Shown: piece after piece, positions 25,501 through 33,637 of the stretch
How the letters are laid out: each line of letters starts with the position of its first letter
Position numbering within the stretch: position 1 is the stretch's first letter
DNA from: Patescibacteria group bacterium
GTDB lineage: Bacteria; Patescibacteriota; Patescibacteriia; UBA9570
Direction of reading: 5' to 3'
NCBI GenBank assembly: GCA_024277435.1
Contig: JAJRVJ010000013.1
Location: forward strand, 1 to 35,695
DNA: 35,695 nt
Notes under the pieces: model-generated
Told to the model about the DNA's origin: nothing
What the model saw: the letters and a program-made list of their open reading frames with translations, nothing else
Database searches by the model: none
Translations under genes and position numbers: made by a program

Positions 25501-28172
25501 GTGAATGATGTACATGTAGAAGCCGAACTAATGTTACCGAAGCTATTCGTATACTGAATATTCCAATAATATTTAGTAGAGGTGCTGAGCGTAGAAGACG
25601 GTACAGCGTAGCTCGTTAATGAAGAACTGGATTCTTTTGAGTGAATATTACCACCAGCTCCAGCATCACATAAATCTGATGTTGAATAAATATTCCAGGT
25701 TGTTAATGAATGCGTTTCAGCAGTATCAGAAAAGGCAGATCCCTGCAGAGTTGGAGTGAGTGCTTGTTTCGTTGCACCATCTGTAGGACTTGAATTATTA
25801 GGAGTAGCTGGGGTTGTGGAAACTTGCACTTCGGCAATTTGGTAACGATACATGTCATTAGTAGTAAGCCCTGATGACATACCGCCAACACTTATCTCCT
25901 CTGCATCGTTTATTCCATTAAAATCATATGTAACACCAACTTGCTGTTCACGATCACCCGTTACCGTAATAGTGTATGGGTTATAATCGGTTGTAGTACC
26001 AGTGCTATCAATAATATACTCTGGAATTAACATCCAGGTTGATGCATTATCTACATTCAGGCCAGTGGGACCCCATAGAGCCTGAGAAGCATTCGCGCTA
26101 TTAATGGCGCTTGCAGAACCAGTACAATTAGAACACCCTCCACTATTAGCGCCTGTTGCTGTAACTGTGTACGATCCGCTAGTGATTGGTGTATTAGATG
26201 TATCTAGCAATTCAATTGCCCCATACCAATATTGTGCCACCCTTGTTAGGGCTTGAGTATCACTAAATGTATTATCTGCATATATTGTTTCAGAATTTGT
26301 TGCAGCTGTATCAAGAAAATACATTCCACCACTAGCATTATCGCGAAATGTATTATTTTGAATACGCGGACGAGATACCAGATCATTTCCAAAATTATTA
26401 GGAGATGGCGCATCATATGGATTATCATAATTCGTTGCAGCATCATCAGGATCACTAACAGCATCGGCGTGCGGATCATCTGGTCGCTCCATTCCAATTG
26501 TTTGTATGCCCCAAGCGCTATTATCACGAATATCGTTGCCATCAATATCCCAAGAGCAACCATTTAACTCAATGCCGTCTCCTCCATTATTATCAATGGT
26601 ATTATCCTTAAGCGTTACCTCGTATGTAAAACTACCACTAGCGTATTCTAATGTTTCAACACACTGCACTCCATTCCCACTATGATTAGTGATGTCATTA
26701 TTTTCAATGGTAATATTCTCTGCCGGCTCGGTTGATACCGATGAATCATGAAATATACGAATTCCATTGGTAAAATATGAAATACTGTTACTTTCATCTC
26801 CTGTACTTCCTCCGATAATATGGCCAGTACTATCTTTATTAATACCAATTCCATTCTGACCGGGATTATTCAAATTACCCCCGTTTGAAGTGATTCCAAT
26901 ATTATTTCCGTACACCCGCGCATCTTCAGAATACACTCCTAGCCGTATCCCATCCTTGTATTCTGCCGCCATAATCAAATTTCCCTGATTATCAACCGTG
27001 CCATCATTAGAACATATGGCTGCATTTACGCTTGTATCACACCAACCTATGATATTATCATCAGATTGTATTACAATGCTAGATTCATTATTATTTAACA
27101 AGGCGGACTCATTAGCCGACATTCCAATGATATTTCCAGAGATACGATTATTATTTGGTCCGGTTCCTCCGGCATCTTCTGCAGCTGTAGCGGATAAATA
27201 TACTCCATAACGAGTATTACCGGCTATCACATTAGCTTCATTTGCGTCATTAACTCCATTTCCATTCGTTCCAATGTAATTACTTGTTGAATTATCTACC
27301 AGGTACACACCAGACCCACCATTACCTCTATCCACCGAACCAGTTGTATCAACACCAATATAGTTACCAGCAATAACATTTGAACTCGATGCGTCTAATT
27401 CAATTCCCGAATTCGTATTAGCGCCAATGGTATTACGCTGCAATCCAACTGCGCAATTGGTAGATGATACGCCAATGATATTACTATCAGCATCCACTAA
27501 ATATATACCACGCCCACCATTACCCGCTGCTGTATCTCCATCTTCATCAATTCCAATATAGTTACCTTTTATGATATTACTATCTGATCCACTTCCAATA
27601 AAAATACCACTCCCTGTATTATTAATAATATCATTCCTCTCCTTAGCATCGGTACTTCCATCACAGTCCGACCCAATGGTATTGCCGCTAGAAGCTAATC
27701 TAATACCTATACCACCAAAATTTTCAATTTTAATCCCCTGAATTTTAACTGCTGGAGCTGTTACTATAAAAGCCCTAGCATTAACGCTAGTTCCATCGAA
27801 CGCAATCCCCGGACGATTACTAATCGTTCCAGAATTATCCCACATTGCCGTTCCAGTTATGGTAACTGGATTGGAGATGGTTGAATATTCCGAAAGTGGC
27901 GTAATGATAAACTGCCCATCGCCGTCATCCGCAAAATTTGCAACATTAATATTAAAGGTAATGATATCTGCAGCTGAATCTGCATTCGCTACTTGAAGTG
28001 CTTCACGAAATGTACAATCGGTAGCAGCATCAACATACGGATGGTCGCAAGCACCGTCAAGATCATCATCGGTTGAATTCACGGTATAAGTAGCCGCAGA
28101 TACGGTTGAAGCAGAAGCTAAGCCAATGGCAACAATTAGCCAAATAGTTAGCTTGAGGAGGGATTTTTTCAC
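21816..28172 (-). CDS. Giant surface protein: CSLREA, beta-helix, FN3/cadherin-like, DUF11-like, carboxypeptidase-regulatory-like domains, fused to a lipoprotein-like C-terminus (2118 aa)
   Basis: The GTG start gives a signal peptide (LLKLTIWLIVAIGLASASTVSA). A CSLREA-type segment follows (TYTVNSTDDDLDGACDH, CTFREALQVAN), then about 600 residues of right-handed parallel beta-helix repeats with many N-x-I-x-G-N turns. Residues about 790-1150 contain FN3- and cadherin-like modules (SPTDGATKQALTPTL; TLSWSASTDVDHTSEELFYQ). Three hydrophobic segments near 1165-1280 precede a DUF11-like domain (VTVLYENSGDGDATGTTFTD) and a carboxypeptidase-regulatory-like module (GTVTSSSGAALSGVTVEVYE). An acidic linker, two more membrane segments, another beta domain and a final membrane helix follow. 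From residue 1876 a complete lipoprotein signal occurs inside the frame (LLISILTACVLLAAGC), so the last 243 residues may be a separate gene fused by loss of a stop. Confidence 0.85.
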   Translation of the reverse strand: MKKSLLKLTIWLIVAIGLASASTVSAATYTVNSTDDDLDGACDHPYVDAATDCTFREALQVANADSAADIITFNINVANFADDGDGQFIITPLSEYSTISNPVTITGTAMWDNSGTISNRPGIAFDGTSVNARAFIVTAPAVKIQGIKIENFGGIGIRLASSGNTIGSDCDGSTDAKERNDIINNTGSGIFIGSGSDSNIIKGNYIGIDEDGDTAAGNGGRGIYLVDADSNIIGVSSTNCAVGLQRNTIGANTNSGIELDASSSNVIAGNYIGVDTTGSVDRGNGGSGVYLVDNSTSNYIGTNGNGVNDANEANVIAGNTRYGVYLSATAAEDAGGTGPNNNRISGNIIGMSANESALLNNNESSIVIQSDDNIIGWCDTSVNAAICSNDGTVDNQGNLIMAAEYKDGIRLGVYSEDARVYGNNIGITSNGGNLNNPGQNGIGINKDSTGHIIGGSTGDESNSISYFTNGIRIFHDSSVSTEPAENITIENNDITNHSGNGVQCVETLEYASGSFTYEVTLKDNTIDNNGGDGIELNGCSWDIDGNDIRDNSAWGIQTIGMERPDDPHADAVSDPDDAATNYDNPYDAPSPNNFGNDLVSRPRIQNNTFRDNASGGMYFLDTAATNSETIYADNTFSDTQALTRVAQYWYGAIELLDTSNTPITSGSYTVTATGANSGGCSNCTGSASAINSANASQALWGPTGLNVDNASTWMLIPEYIIDSTGTTTDYNPYTITVTGDREQQVGVTYDFNGINDAEEISVGGMSSGLTTNDMYRYQIAEVQVSTTPATPNNSSPTDGATKQALTPTLQGSAFSDTAETHSLTTWNIYSTSDLCDAGAGGNIHSKESSSSLTSYAVPSSTLSTSTKYYWNIQYTNSFGNISSASTCTSFTTLSTAPTFAGSIPDQSWAEDADTGATFDLDNYFSDDEGEDLTYTFTTSEENITISINESTAVVKSATDWNGNAEVSFNACDTDSECASSNTFTVSVSAVNDAPSTPTGLSPSDGDTTSSRKPTLSWSASTDVDHTSEELFYQVRLSTDKSPESDPDVRLTSSTGSTSVKPSSNLNDETTYYYVVRAVDGDNENSEWSDVQNFTVNSSLDPDIALTKEIALVSSSSITMRWLNTAVAILYALPIPLPANAIELTSSIVSTLQIILHSLLWLALLGVGISLIALLALGRSVADIHHLLISSPARIFARIHQIESQVVRQVSYHRFRQRLLALRSILTIAILSFASMLVVNATQTPLIQSGVQAIVQAITTEPGQQLEVTVLYENSGDGDATGTTFTDQIPDDVNYVTGSLILNSTTEDSVTVSDSTISFSPGTITDSGDSSNSKGTIRYRLLLDNPYPSTSLSLAAASLTANEFSTEQSNTLSLSVSIATVRGTVTSSSGAALSGVTVEVYEGSTLLTQTTTDSDGDYQIIGLGDGDYTVTVIAPSGYVTPAISALAVNAGESYTADFSLIPSSGAGDDSEDSTETGGGTDESTEEVTEEMDNGDEEDSEESDSESSETELDVPEGLEDDFVDIEIPSEEEQERIDELTEQLQVTIDEAVDADGLIWLDSSGSVFESVVDDLQDILFNEPKEIIIGGQAEPFSKITISICYELATTDADAEGQWVMVIPEELLVPGENVLFATSEKDGVVSAPVEVARVVVDEDSVISRTALIGYISLLFAVLILNTLLYIVYRNRMRRRHNRDSNPWWKIISVLSVLASIGAFLANYGGGWQKVYDMTATGRHPQEAIVLDEINSTDLPAGITAEFVDAQTIQFSGAAPADTDLAITLCDNQPFRQVTSNLSGAWETTVPVESLPKASFTVSAQAIVDEVFGSPHRLVDLTIDKRSSEVYSYILLALAYVFAILSTLVLWMYVKKQLAQLSNAKKMMNLHNKKLLLISILTACVLLAAGCIATEEQVDTVIEGADEQNAEFVEEYAGGAPEEIIEIRYQETITLYGPSDEYFTPYDDEGNPSNYELAYYIAQNLNVEYEKVAYVQLNSGSKGLESILQAMDETAPGVADTLRDFEEYHQVTNLDSEYWTEQLSALSTSEDKANFVIETLSEQYRELGFSDDVSELAPYQKTAVAAVAEISGISEEDLAVIYEGKGYLEGVIEVLPDDWQYKEAILKIL

Positions 28173-28211
28173 CCCCTTACTATGCCATTTTTTTCACTTT
28201 ATGACAATGGT

Positions 28212-29891
28212 TTAATATGTCTCTTTTTTATAACAATCCTCACAATATACAATTTCCGGCGCATCTTTGCTGTAGGCAGTTTGAAAGATTGCAAGACAAC
28301 GGCCATTATGGTTATTATGTTCGGCAACATCGCACATACACTGGCACTCTATTAATTCGTAACTGGAGCGATAGTGCGTGCGTGCTGTATGTCGACAATC
28401 TGGACACCGATCTGGTACAGGAATATGTTGTTGTGTATAAAACTTCAGCTCAGCAGTAGTGATACGATAATTACGTTTACAACTCACACACGCTAATACT
28501 TCTTTCACGATACCATCTGTCGTTTCTAAAATACTGTCTGGAATTTCCGTAAGTGTTTCTTTGCCGAATGTACCAGGCATTGTATCTTGCCAATTCCAAC
28601 CACTATCTTGCGCGTCATTCTTCGTAAGCGGATAAAACTCTTGCGCCATGGTTTCATTATACCCAAATGGTGAAAGTTCACTAGGAAGAAATTCTCCCCA
28701 CTCTCCCGTGCTCTTCATGTGCTCTATTAACTTGGCTTTGAGTTGTTCATACTCTTCTGGCGAATATTCTTTGTTCAAAATAGAATACTTTTGGTTTTTT
28801 AAACCAACACATCCAAATACATTCTTTGGGCCTTGCAAGCAATTGTCGCTGTAGTAGGCATCACTGCCATCCCACACAATATTACAGAAATAAAAGTTTG
28901 AACCATTACCCGTAGCTTGCGATTCGTACGCGCGCTCTACTTCACCCCATACCGTATAATCCAGTGAGTCCTTAGCATGATGTACACCATAACAATAAAG
29001 GCAATTTTCTGAGGCGCGGATTTGGAAGGAATTTTCTACATAGTTATTACTCAAGAGATAATCGCCAGAGCTCTTTTCATTTTTAACCCCGTGAAAATAT
29101 TTACGAGGAATTGTTGTGCTAAATTCGTTGAACTCTTTTTGGGCACGCTCTACACCCGATCGCGTGTTTAATGTATATTTTGCAAGCACTTTCTCATACT
29201 CCTTTTTGCTTAATTGCTCGTTTTTGTAGCAATACTCTTTATTGCGCAATCCTACACACATCAAGGAATTCGATACACCAACGCAATCTAAAAGAAACGC
29301 ACTGTTCCGAGAATTTATGCAATCCCTACTATAGCGAATATCGTAACACTCGTCGGAATAGAGCGTTTCGTAACATAACTCACTGTTATCTACATAACTA
29401 CAATCGGTAACGTCTCGGCAATCGTATACACCTGTAGAATGTATGCAGCCTTCATTATCTATGGCATCAAACACCATGTAGCAATTTTTCAAACGATATA
29501 CATGATTAGTGTAGTCGGAATTCTCACTACGCATATCATTTACAAGCGCAATCCGCGGCACTGTTAAACGTAATTCATGAAACTGCTCGAAAAATGGTTT
29601 TGTGAAATCAACATCTTTTCCATATGAAGCAGGGTCCCAATCATCACTCCACCAACAATCTAAGCAATATACTGTATATGGTTTGTCACTAGAATAAATA
29701 GATAAGATATCTTTCGAACACTTATCGCATTTTCTGGAATATAAATAGCGCTCATTACGAAATGTGAGCCTGCGTTGAAAGCGGCACGATGTACATAATG
29801 TAGGATCCGGCACATCTAATGTATCTAACAATTCCCGATGATGTGAAGTGATTGTAAATTCTTTACTACAGCTCAAACAAGTCTTGTTCAT
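28212..29891 (-). CDS. Large cysteine-rich zinc-ribbon protein of CPR type (559 aa)
   Basis: The start at 29891 (MNKTCLSCSKEFTI) is chosen because AAGG lies 8 nt upstream and translation begins directly with a CxxC knuckle; the frame is open further upstream without support. Zinc ribbons: CLSC...CTSC at the N-terminus, CDKC...CLDC near residues 65-90, and C-terminal CVSC...CPDC and CQCMC...CEDC. The middle contains many repeated segments with single Cys, Asp, Tyr and Asn (CRDVTDCSYVDNSELCYET, YDIRYSRDCINSRNS, NIVWDGSDAYYSDNCLQG), resembling a beta-solenoid. Similar proteins are familiar from CPR genomes with no known function. Acts probably in the cytoplasm; no signal peptide. Confidence 0.75.
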   Translation of the reverse strand: MNKTCLSCSKEFTITSHHRELLDTLDVPDPTLCTSCRFQRRLTFRNERYLYSRKCDKCSKDILSIYSSDKPYTVYCLDCWWSDDWDPASYGKDVDFTKPFFEQFHELRLTVPRIALVNDMRSENSDYTNHVYRLKNCYMVFDAIDNEGCIHSTGVYDCRDVTDCSYVDNSELCYETLYSDECYDIRYSRDCINSRNSAFLLDCVGVSNSLMCVGLRNKEYCYKNEQLSKKEYEKVLAKYTLNTRSGVERAQKEFNEFSTTIPRKYFHGVKNEKSSGDYLLSNNYVENSFQIRASENCLYCYGVHHAKDSLDYTVWGEVERAYESQATGNGSNFYFCNIVWDGSDAYYSDNCLQGPKNVFGCVGLKNQKYSILNKEYSPEEYEQLKAKLIEHMKSTGEWGEFLPSELSPFGYNETMAQEFYPLTKNDAQDSGWNWQDTMPGTFGKETLTEIPDSILETTDGIVKEVLACVSCKRNYRITTAELKFYTQQHIPVPDRCPDCRHTARTHYRSSYELIECQCMCDVAEHNNHNGRCLAIFQTAYSKDAPEIVYCEDCYKKETY

Positions 29892-29907
29892 AATAATTAC
29901 CTTAGTA

Positions 29908-30213
29908 TTATTGCACTTTATCAAATACCTCTTCTGTAACAAATATACGTGAATGTAACTCAACATCACTTGATCGAGCGTCTGGCAAAATGAGTACAAG
30001 ATTCCACTCATTTAAACCACTCTCTCCTTGGGCATGACTAATGGTAAATTTACACTCCATAGTCTGTCGCCTTCCGGACGGGCTCTCCACTTCTACGCTC
30101 TCTATAAAGGTTATGTCGTTCGTAGTGTTGGGCACAGGTAATATTGGTGAAAGCACTAGGCCTTCATCTTCTATTTCAAATGTGTCGGTGATTTCTAGTA
30201 ATTGTTCATTCAT
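29908..30213 (-). CDS. Small acidic protein of unknown function (101 aa)
   Basis: The start at 30213 reads MNEQLLEITDTFEIEDEGLV. The protein alternates short beta strands (FIESVEVESPSGRRQTMECK, WNLVLILPDARSSDVELHSR, IFVTEEVFDKV). No cysteines beyond one, no signal peptide and no membrane helix. It sits 16 nt upstream of the zinc-ribbon gene on the same strand, so the two are probably co-transcribed. I cannot name a family. Confidence 0.65.
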   Translation of the reverse strand: MNEQLLEITDTFEIEDEGLVLSPILPVPNTTNDITFIESVEVESPSGRRQTMECKFTISHAQGESGLNEWNLVLILPDARSSDVELHSRIFVTEEVFDKVQ

Positions 30214-30230
30214 AATATTATGCCGAATTA

Positions 30231-31422
30231 TTATACCGAGCAATCAGGGCTACTACGTTTGAATTCCCAGGTGCCCTTTGGTGATAGCTGTGAGGTAATA
30301 AACAAATTACCTCCTACAATTGAATACTCATATTTCACACATAAACCATTAGGTGCCCATGGACACACTGTCCCGCGACCAACCCCTAATGCAGGAGATG
30401 CCTCACTGTAGGCTGGGTCTTCGCAGATTAATTCTGGATTTGGCTTGGCATCCGGCGCTACTTCAAGAATTGGTTGCGATACATCTTCCACTATTTCACC
30501 TGTATCTGGATCAATAATATCTCTTACATTTACTTGATACTGCCCAGTAGATACTCCTTGCGAATAACATTGCTCTTCTTTTCCATATGCACTTACTTTT
30601 TCAAACAATTCCGTACTCCAATCTTCAGAGAATGTACCATCGGCCCCAATAAATAATGTACGGCCTGTTTCAAGTTGTAGTCCGCCGCCGGTTATCTGGT
30701 AAATGCGTTACAGGATACACAAATTCATTTTCTGGGCTCCACAGCCAAGCATCTACTCCTGGTATATCAAATAATGCTAAATGTTCTGGGTTTGAGGTAT
30801 CTACTAAATTAAGATCAATCACCGGATTCAAACTTGCGCAACTGGTACAGGTTGATTCAAATCCACTCATAGCTGCGCCTGGGTCGTTAGCGAAATTAAT
30901 GAGCATATCAATAGGTACAGAAATTACTGTCTCGGTTGGGAATAATCCTGTTTCTACATCCAACTCCTGATTTTCAAACATGTCCGGAGTGCCGTTACCA
31001 TCATTATCTCCACCTGGAAAGTATAAGCCTGGAAACTGCGGATTATTTGGCCCCGAGCCGCCACCCTCAAAAAGATCAATTACTCCGTTATTATTTTGAT
31101 ACCAAGACGGACCGATATCACCAAAACACGTGGTAGTCTCCACGTACGGTGGTGGATTAAATGGATCGAGGTTTAAATTCAAATCAATTTCCAAATCATC
31201 AATAGGTTCTTCAAGAGTAGGGCCTTCACTAACAGGCTCTGTATTAATATTAGGATCTGGAATTACTTCAGTTGCTGGCTCTAGTGTAAATGTATAAAAA
31301 CCAGCAGCTACCGCCAATGCCAATAATGCAATGACTGCAACAACAATACCAACATTTCGAGCTGTATGTTTCTTAGTATCGTCACTGTTATTTTGCTCTG
31401 GGTTTGGCGTTGTTGTATCCAT
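30231..31422 (-). pseudogene. Membrane-anchored protein with EF-hand-like calcium loop, frameshifted near 30690
   Basis: A short cytoplasmic N-terminus, one membrane helix (VGIVVAVIALLALAVAAGFY) and an extracellular part. A DNDGNGTPDMFE segment matches thrombospondin-3/EF-hand-like calcium loops, and FLEGGG-type glycine turns flank it. The first frame ends at 30670 after THLPDN; dropping one C in the CCGG run (about 30689-30692) lets it continue GGGLQLETGRTLFIGADG into the second frame, which ends SPDCSV at 30231. The combined protein would be about 396 residues. The shift may be a real mutation or a base-call error. Confidence 0.65.
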
Positions 31423-31586
31423 AGCTATACTACTAATAATAAATAGCTCGTTATAAGTAGTATATCACAGCCTTAGTACAGCTTACCACCAAGTGGAACG
31501 TCTTTGGTTGGGCCTATCAGTACAGGGTTGCCAGATTGGCATAGAAGAGTACAATAAGCGCGCGTTAGTTCGCATATCAACGAGTT
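31423..31586. other. Upstream region of the 31422 gene
   Basis: It holds a possible minus-strand TATACT about 40 nt before the gene start. The frames here on the plus strand look like readings of structured DNA rather than genes. Confidence 0.35.
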
Positions 31587-31739
31587 GTTCGCAATCGCTG
31601 CGCTCCTTGCGAACAATGGCTCCGGGATTCGCCCGTGTCATCCGTAGTCGCTACGCGACTCTGTACAACACGGGTTATACGCCATTTTACTTCACCGACT
31701 TCGTCGGTTTCGTAAAACATCGTATAACCCGGAGCCATT
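31587..31739. repeat. Hairpin plus perfect three-way-junction element
   Basis: Hairpin GTTCGCAA/TTGCGAAC (31587-31614) abuts an outer stem AATGGCTCCGGG/CCCGGAGCCATT (31615-31626, 31728-31739). Inside are two arms with no spacer between them. Arm 1 is CCCGTGT/ACACGGG (31632-31674) capped by AGTCGC-tac-GCGACT. Arm 2 is TTATACG/CGTATAA (31675-31727), then TTTTAC/GTAAAA, capped by ACCGAC-ttc-GTCGGT. Every stem is perfectly Watson-Crick. It could fold as RNA or extrude as a DNA cruciform. Confidence 0.88.
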
Positions 31740-32040
31740 ATACGCAATTCAAAAAATATTTTTCTTTTGGATTAAGGAAATTTTGATAGGTTTTTTAAAA
31801 AGGGGAATAAATTTGTTTTTTTATTTATTAAAGAGGGGAAATATGGTGTTTCCTCCGCTACGCTACGGAAACAATTTTTAATAAAAAGAAACCGCCATGC
31901 TGGCGGAATCATTATATAAGGATTTCGTCCTGCTCGTTACAATCATTATGGACTCATCAGTTCCGTTCTCAACGGAAGATCCTTGGAGCCAGCTTGATGT
32001 GAAATCAATACTGGCTCCGGTTGAGTGTTGAAGAGAAAGG
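31740..32040. other. Tandem hairpin island
   Basis: After an AT-rich stretch come GTTTCC/GGAAAC (31848-31872), CCGCCA-tgc-TGGCGG (31892-31906), TTCCGTT-ctc-AACGGAA (31961-31977) and GGAGCCAG/CTGGCTCC (31985-32018) with inner TTGAT/ATCAA. The CCGCCA hairpin, read on the minus strand, is followed by TTTCTTTTTATT and fits an intrinsic terminator for the foreign gene at 32124-33260. Confidence 0.75.
31876..31906 (-). terminator. Minus-strand terminator downstream of the foreign gene
   Basis: CCGCCA-gca-TGGCGG on the minus strand followed by a T-rich run (31891 down to 31876). The distance from the gene stop is about 220 nt. Confidence 0.65.
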
Positions 32041-32123
32041 CTTCGGTGTTGTGGGCTTATCTAGGATCACCCACGGGGCAGAGCGGAGACACAGAGCCTA
32101 GAATGTGGGGCGGTCGAGGAGGC

Positions 32124-33260
32124 CTAGTGGCTAAACTTGGCCTTCAGGTCGTCCAGCGACCACCCCCCGGCGGGGGCATGCTGCTCGGGCTCGTTCTTCG
32201 GGGCGACCAGCTTGGCGCTCCGGCTGGGGGTCCTGGTCGAGAGCTTCTCGGCCCAGAACGTCACGGGCTCGATGTCCCGTCCAGCAGCCCAGTCGAGGCC
32301 GTGGTGGTCGACCCTGGGGAACTTCTCCGAGATCGCCGCCGTCCGCGCCCCACGACCGTAGGCCTCGTCCGCCTCCTCGCGCAACAGGTGGTAAGCCTGC
32401 GACCCGCGCGACTCGACGGCCTCCTTGACGAAGGCGTCGACCTTGCGGGCGAGCTCGAGGTCGTCGCGGACCCACTCGTGCTCGAGAAGACCCTTGAGTC
32501 CCTCGCGCTCCTTGGCCTCCTCCTCGGACATCGGCTCCTTCGGCTCCGGGTCGTCGAACTCCGTGCCAGGGATCACCGCGACCGTCACCGAGACGTAGCC
32601 GCCGCCGTGACCGCTGGAATGCGTGGCGGACACCACGGTGCCGATGATAGCGGCCACCTTGATGTTGTCCTTCGTCCACCCGCCGTCCTTGTCGATGAGC
32701 CGGAGCTCACCGTCGTAGCCGGAGATCGACTTCGGATTCGTCCAGAAGCCCTCGGCCCGCATGCGGCGGGTCGGGGAACCGAACGAGACCACCACGGTCT
32801 CCGTGTCCTGCTCCGCCTCCGCCTCGTCCGCGGCCTCGTCGAGGGCTGTGAGAGCCGCGTCGACCTCGTCGAGGGCTTCCGCCGCCTTGGGCCTCCAGCT
32901 CCGCAGGAACTGCATCGCCGAGGGCACGCTGACGCCGAGGGCGTTGGCCACGTCGGCCCACGTGTCGATTGGCGACCCGTGGGACACGGCAGACCTCAGC
33001 CCCTCCACGAACCGACCGGTCTCCCAGCCGTCGCGGCCGCTGATGGCGCAGACGCCTGGGGCCAACTCGAGGTGGTAGGTCGTGTGGCTCCACTTTCCCG
33101 ACTTGGTGTAGTCGGTGCCGCGGATCACGACGGTACCCTCCATGTTCTGGCCACGGAAGGCCACGATCTCCTCGCCCTTGACGAGGAGGAGCCAGCCGCG
33201 GCGACCGCGGGAGCCGATGCCATCGGACCAATTCATCGTGCTGTCGTTGTTCGTTGCCAT
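32124..33260 (-). CDS. GC-rich foreign protein of unknown function (378 aa)
   Basis: The start at 33260 (MATNNDSTMNWSDGIGS) has GAAGGAG 7 nt upstream; the frame is open to 33386 without a ribosome site. Codon use is strongly GC-rich at third positions (GTC, GCC, CTC, GAG), opposite to every native gene. The N-terminal 100 residues look like a beta domain (WLLLVKGEEIVAFRGQ, TVVIRGTDYTKSGKW). A short helix-turn-helix-like segment follows (WADVANALGVSVPSAMQFL), then an acidic coiled segment, a second beta domain (VAAIIGTVVSATHSSG) and an acidic helical tail ending SLDDLKAKFSH. I do not recognise a family; origin from an actinobacterial or proteobacterial phage or genome is a composition-based guess. 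It has a native-like promoter at 33524-33552. Confidence 0.75.
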   Translation of the reverse strand: MATNNDSTMNWSDGIGSRGRRGWLLLVKGEEIVAFRGQNMEGTVVIRGTDYTKSGKWSHTTYHLELAPGVCAISGRDGWETGRFVEGLRSAVSHGSPIDTWADVANALGVSVPSAMQFLRSWRPKAAEALDEVDAALTALDEAADEAEAEQDTETVVVSFGSPTRRMRAEGFWTNPKSISGYDGELRLIDKDGGWTKDNIKVAAIIGTVVSATHSSGHGGGYVSVTVAVIPGTEFDDPEPKEPMSEEEAKEREGLKGLLEHEWVRDDLELARKVDAFVKEAVESRGSQAYHLLREEADEAYGRGARTAAISEKFPRVDHHGLDWAAGRDIEPVTFWAEKLSTRTPSRSAKLVAPKNEPEQHAPAGGWSLDDLKAKFSH

Positions 33261-33376
33261 GTCGTTTCTCCTTCTTTGCTCGTGCCTATGTGAAATGGTC
33301 GGAATGACCTTCGGACTTTGGCGAAACACTCGCCTTGTCCTATTCACGGAGGCGTGAGCCTGCACCTGCCCGTTTC

Positions 33377-33431
33377 GCGTGGGCATGATCTTGGCTACTT
33401 CACTAGGAAATAACCAGAATTATGCCCACGC
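33377..33431. repeat. Perfect 10-bp inverted repeat at the foreign gene boundary
   Basis: GCGTGGGCAT (33377-33386) and ATGCCCACGC (33422-33431) with 35 nt between. It lies where GC-rich sequence gives way to AT-rich sequence, inside the leader of the foreign gene. Confidence 0.8.
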
Positions 33432-33466
33432 ATTTGCTTTACCTTTCTCTTGTTAAAGAACACTTA

Positions 33467-33516
33467 CAATTTAGAGGTTTCGCCACTGCAAAGGCAGAAC
33501 GAAATCTACTAAATTG
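33467..33516 (-). promoter_or_regulatory. Hairpin at the predicted 5' end of the foreign gene mRNA
   Basis: CAATTTAG/CTAAATTG (33467-33474, 33509-33516) encloses TTTCG/CGAAA and CTGC/GCAG. With the promoter -10 at 33529-33524, transcription would start near 33517, so the hairpin forms the very 5' end of the transcript. Such a position commonly protects mRNA from decay. Confidence 0.7.
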
Positions 33517-33523
33517 ACATAGA

Positions 33524-33552
33524 AGTATAGCATGAAAAAGCAGTCTTGTCAA
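33524..33552 (-). promoter_or_regulatory. Consensus promoter for the foreign GC-rich gene
   Basis: On the minus strand TTGACA (33552-33547), exactly 17 bp, TATACT (33529-33524) with a preceding TGC extended -10. This is the strongest promoter match in the window and is of native AT-rich style, though the gene 265 nt downstream is GC-rich. Confidence 0.8.
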
Positions 33553-33637
33553 TACTAAATCCCAAAAACAGGACTTGACTTTGCTAAAATAAGCCATTTT
33601 TTAACCAAAATTCCTGCTGCTTACCTTAAAATACGGA

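Noticed and set aside
31493-31786. 97-codon plus-strand ORF over the palindromic region
   Set aside because: Its codons are simply the arms of the nested hairpins read as protein. No promoter or ribosome site.
32025-33293. Long plus-strand ORF (422 codons) opposite the GC-rich gene
   Set aside because: It is the antisense shadow of the 378-aa gene. High GC removes stops from all frames; the plus frame has no ribosome site and a low-complexity Arg/Leu/Gly-rich translation, whereas the minus frame has a strong Shine-Dalgarno site and ordinary protein composition.
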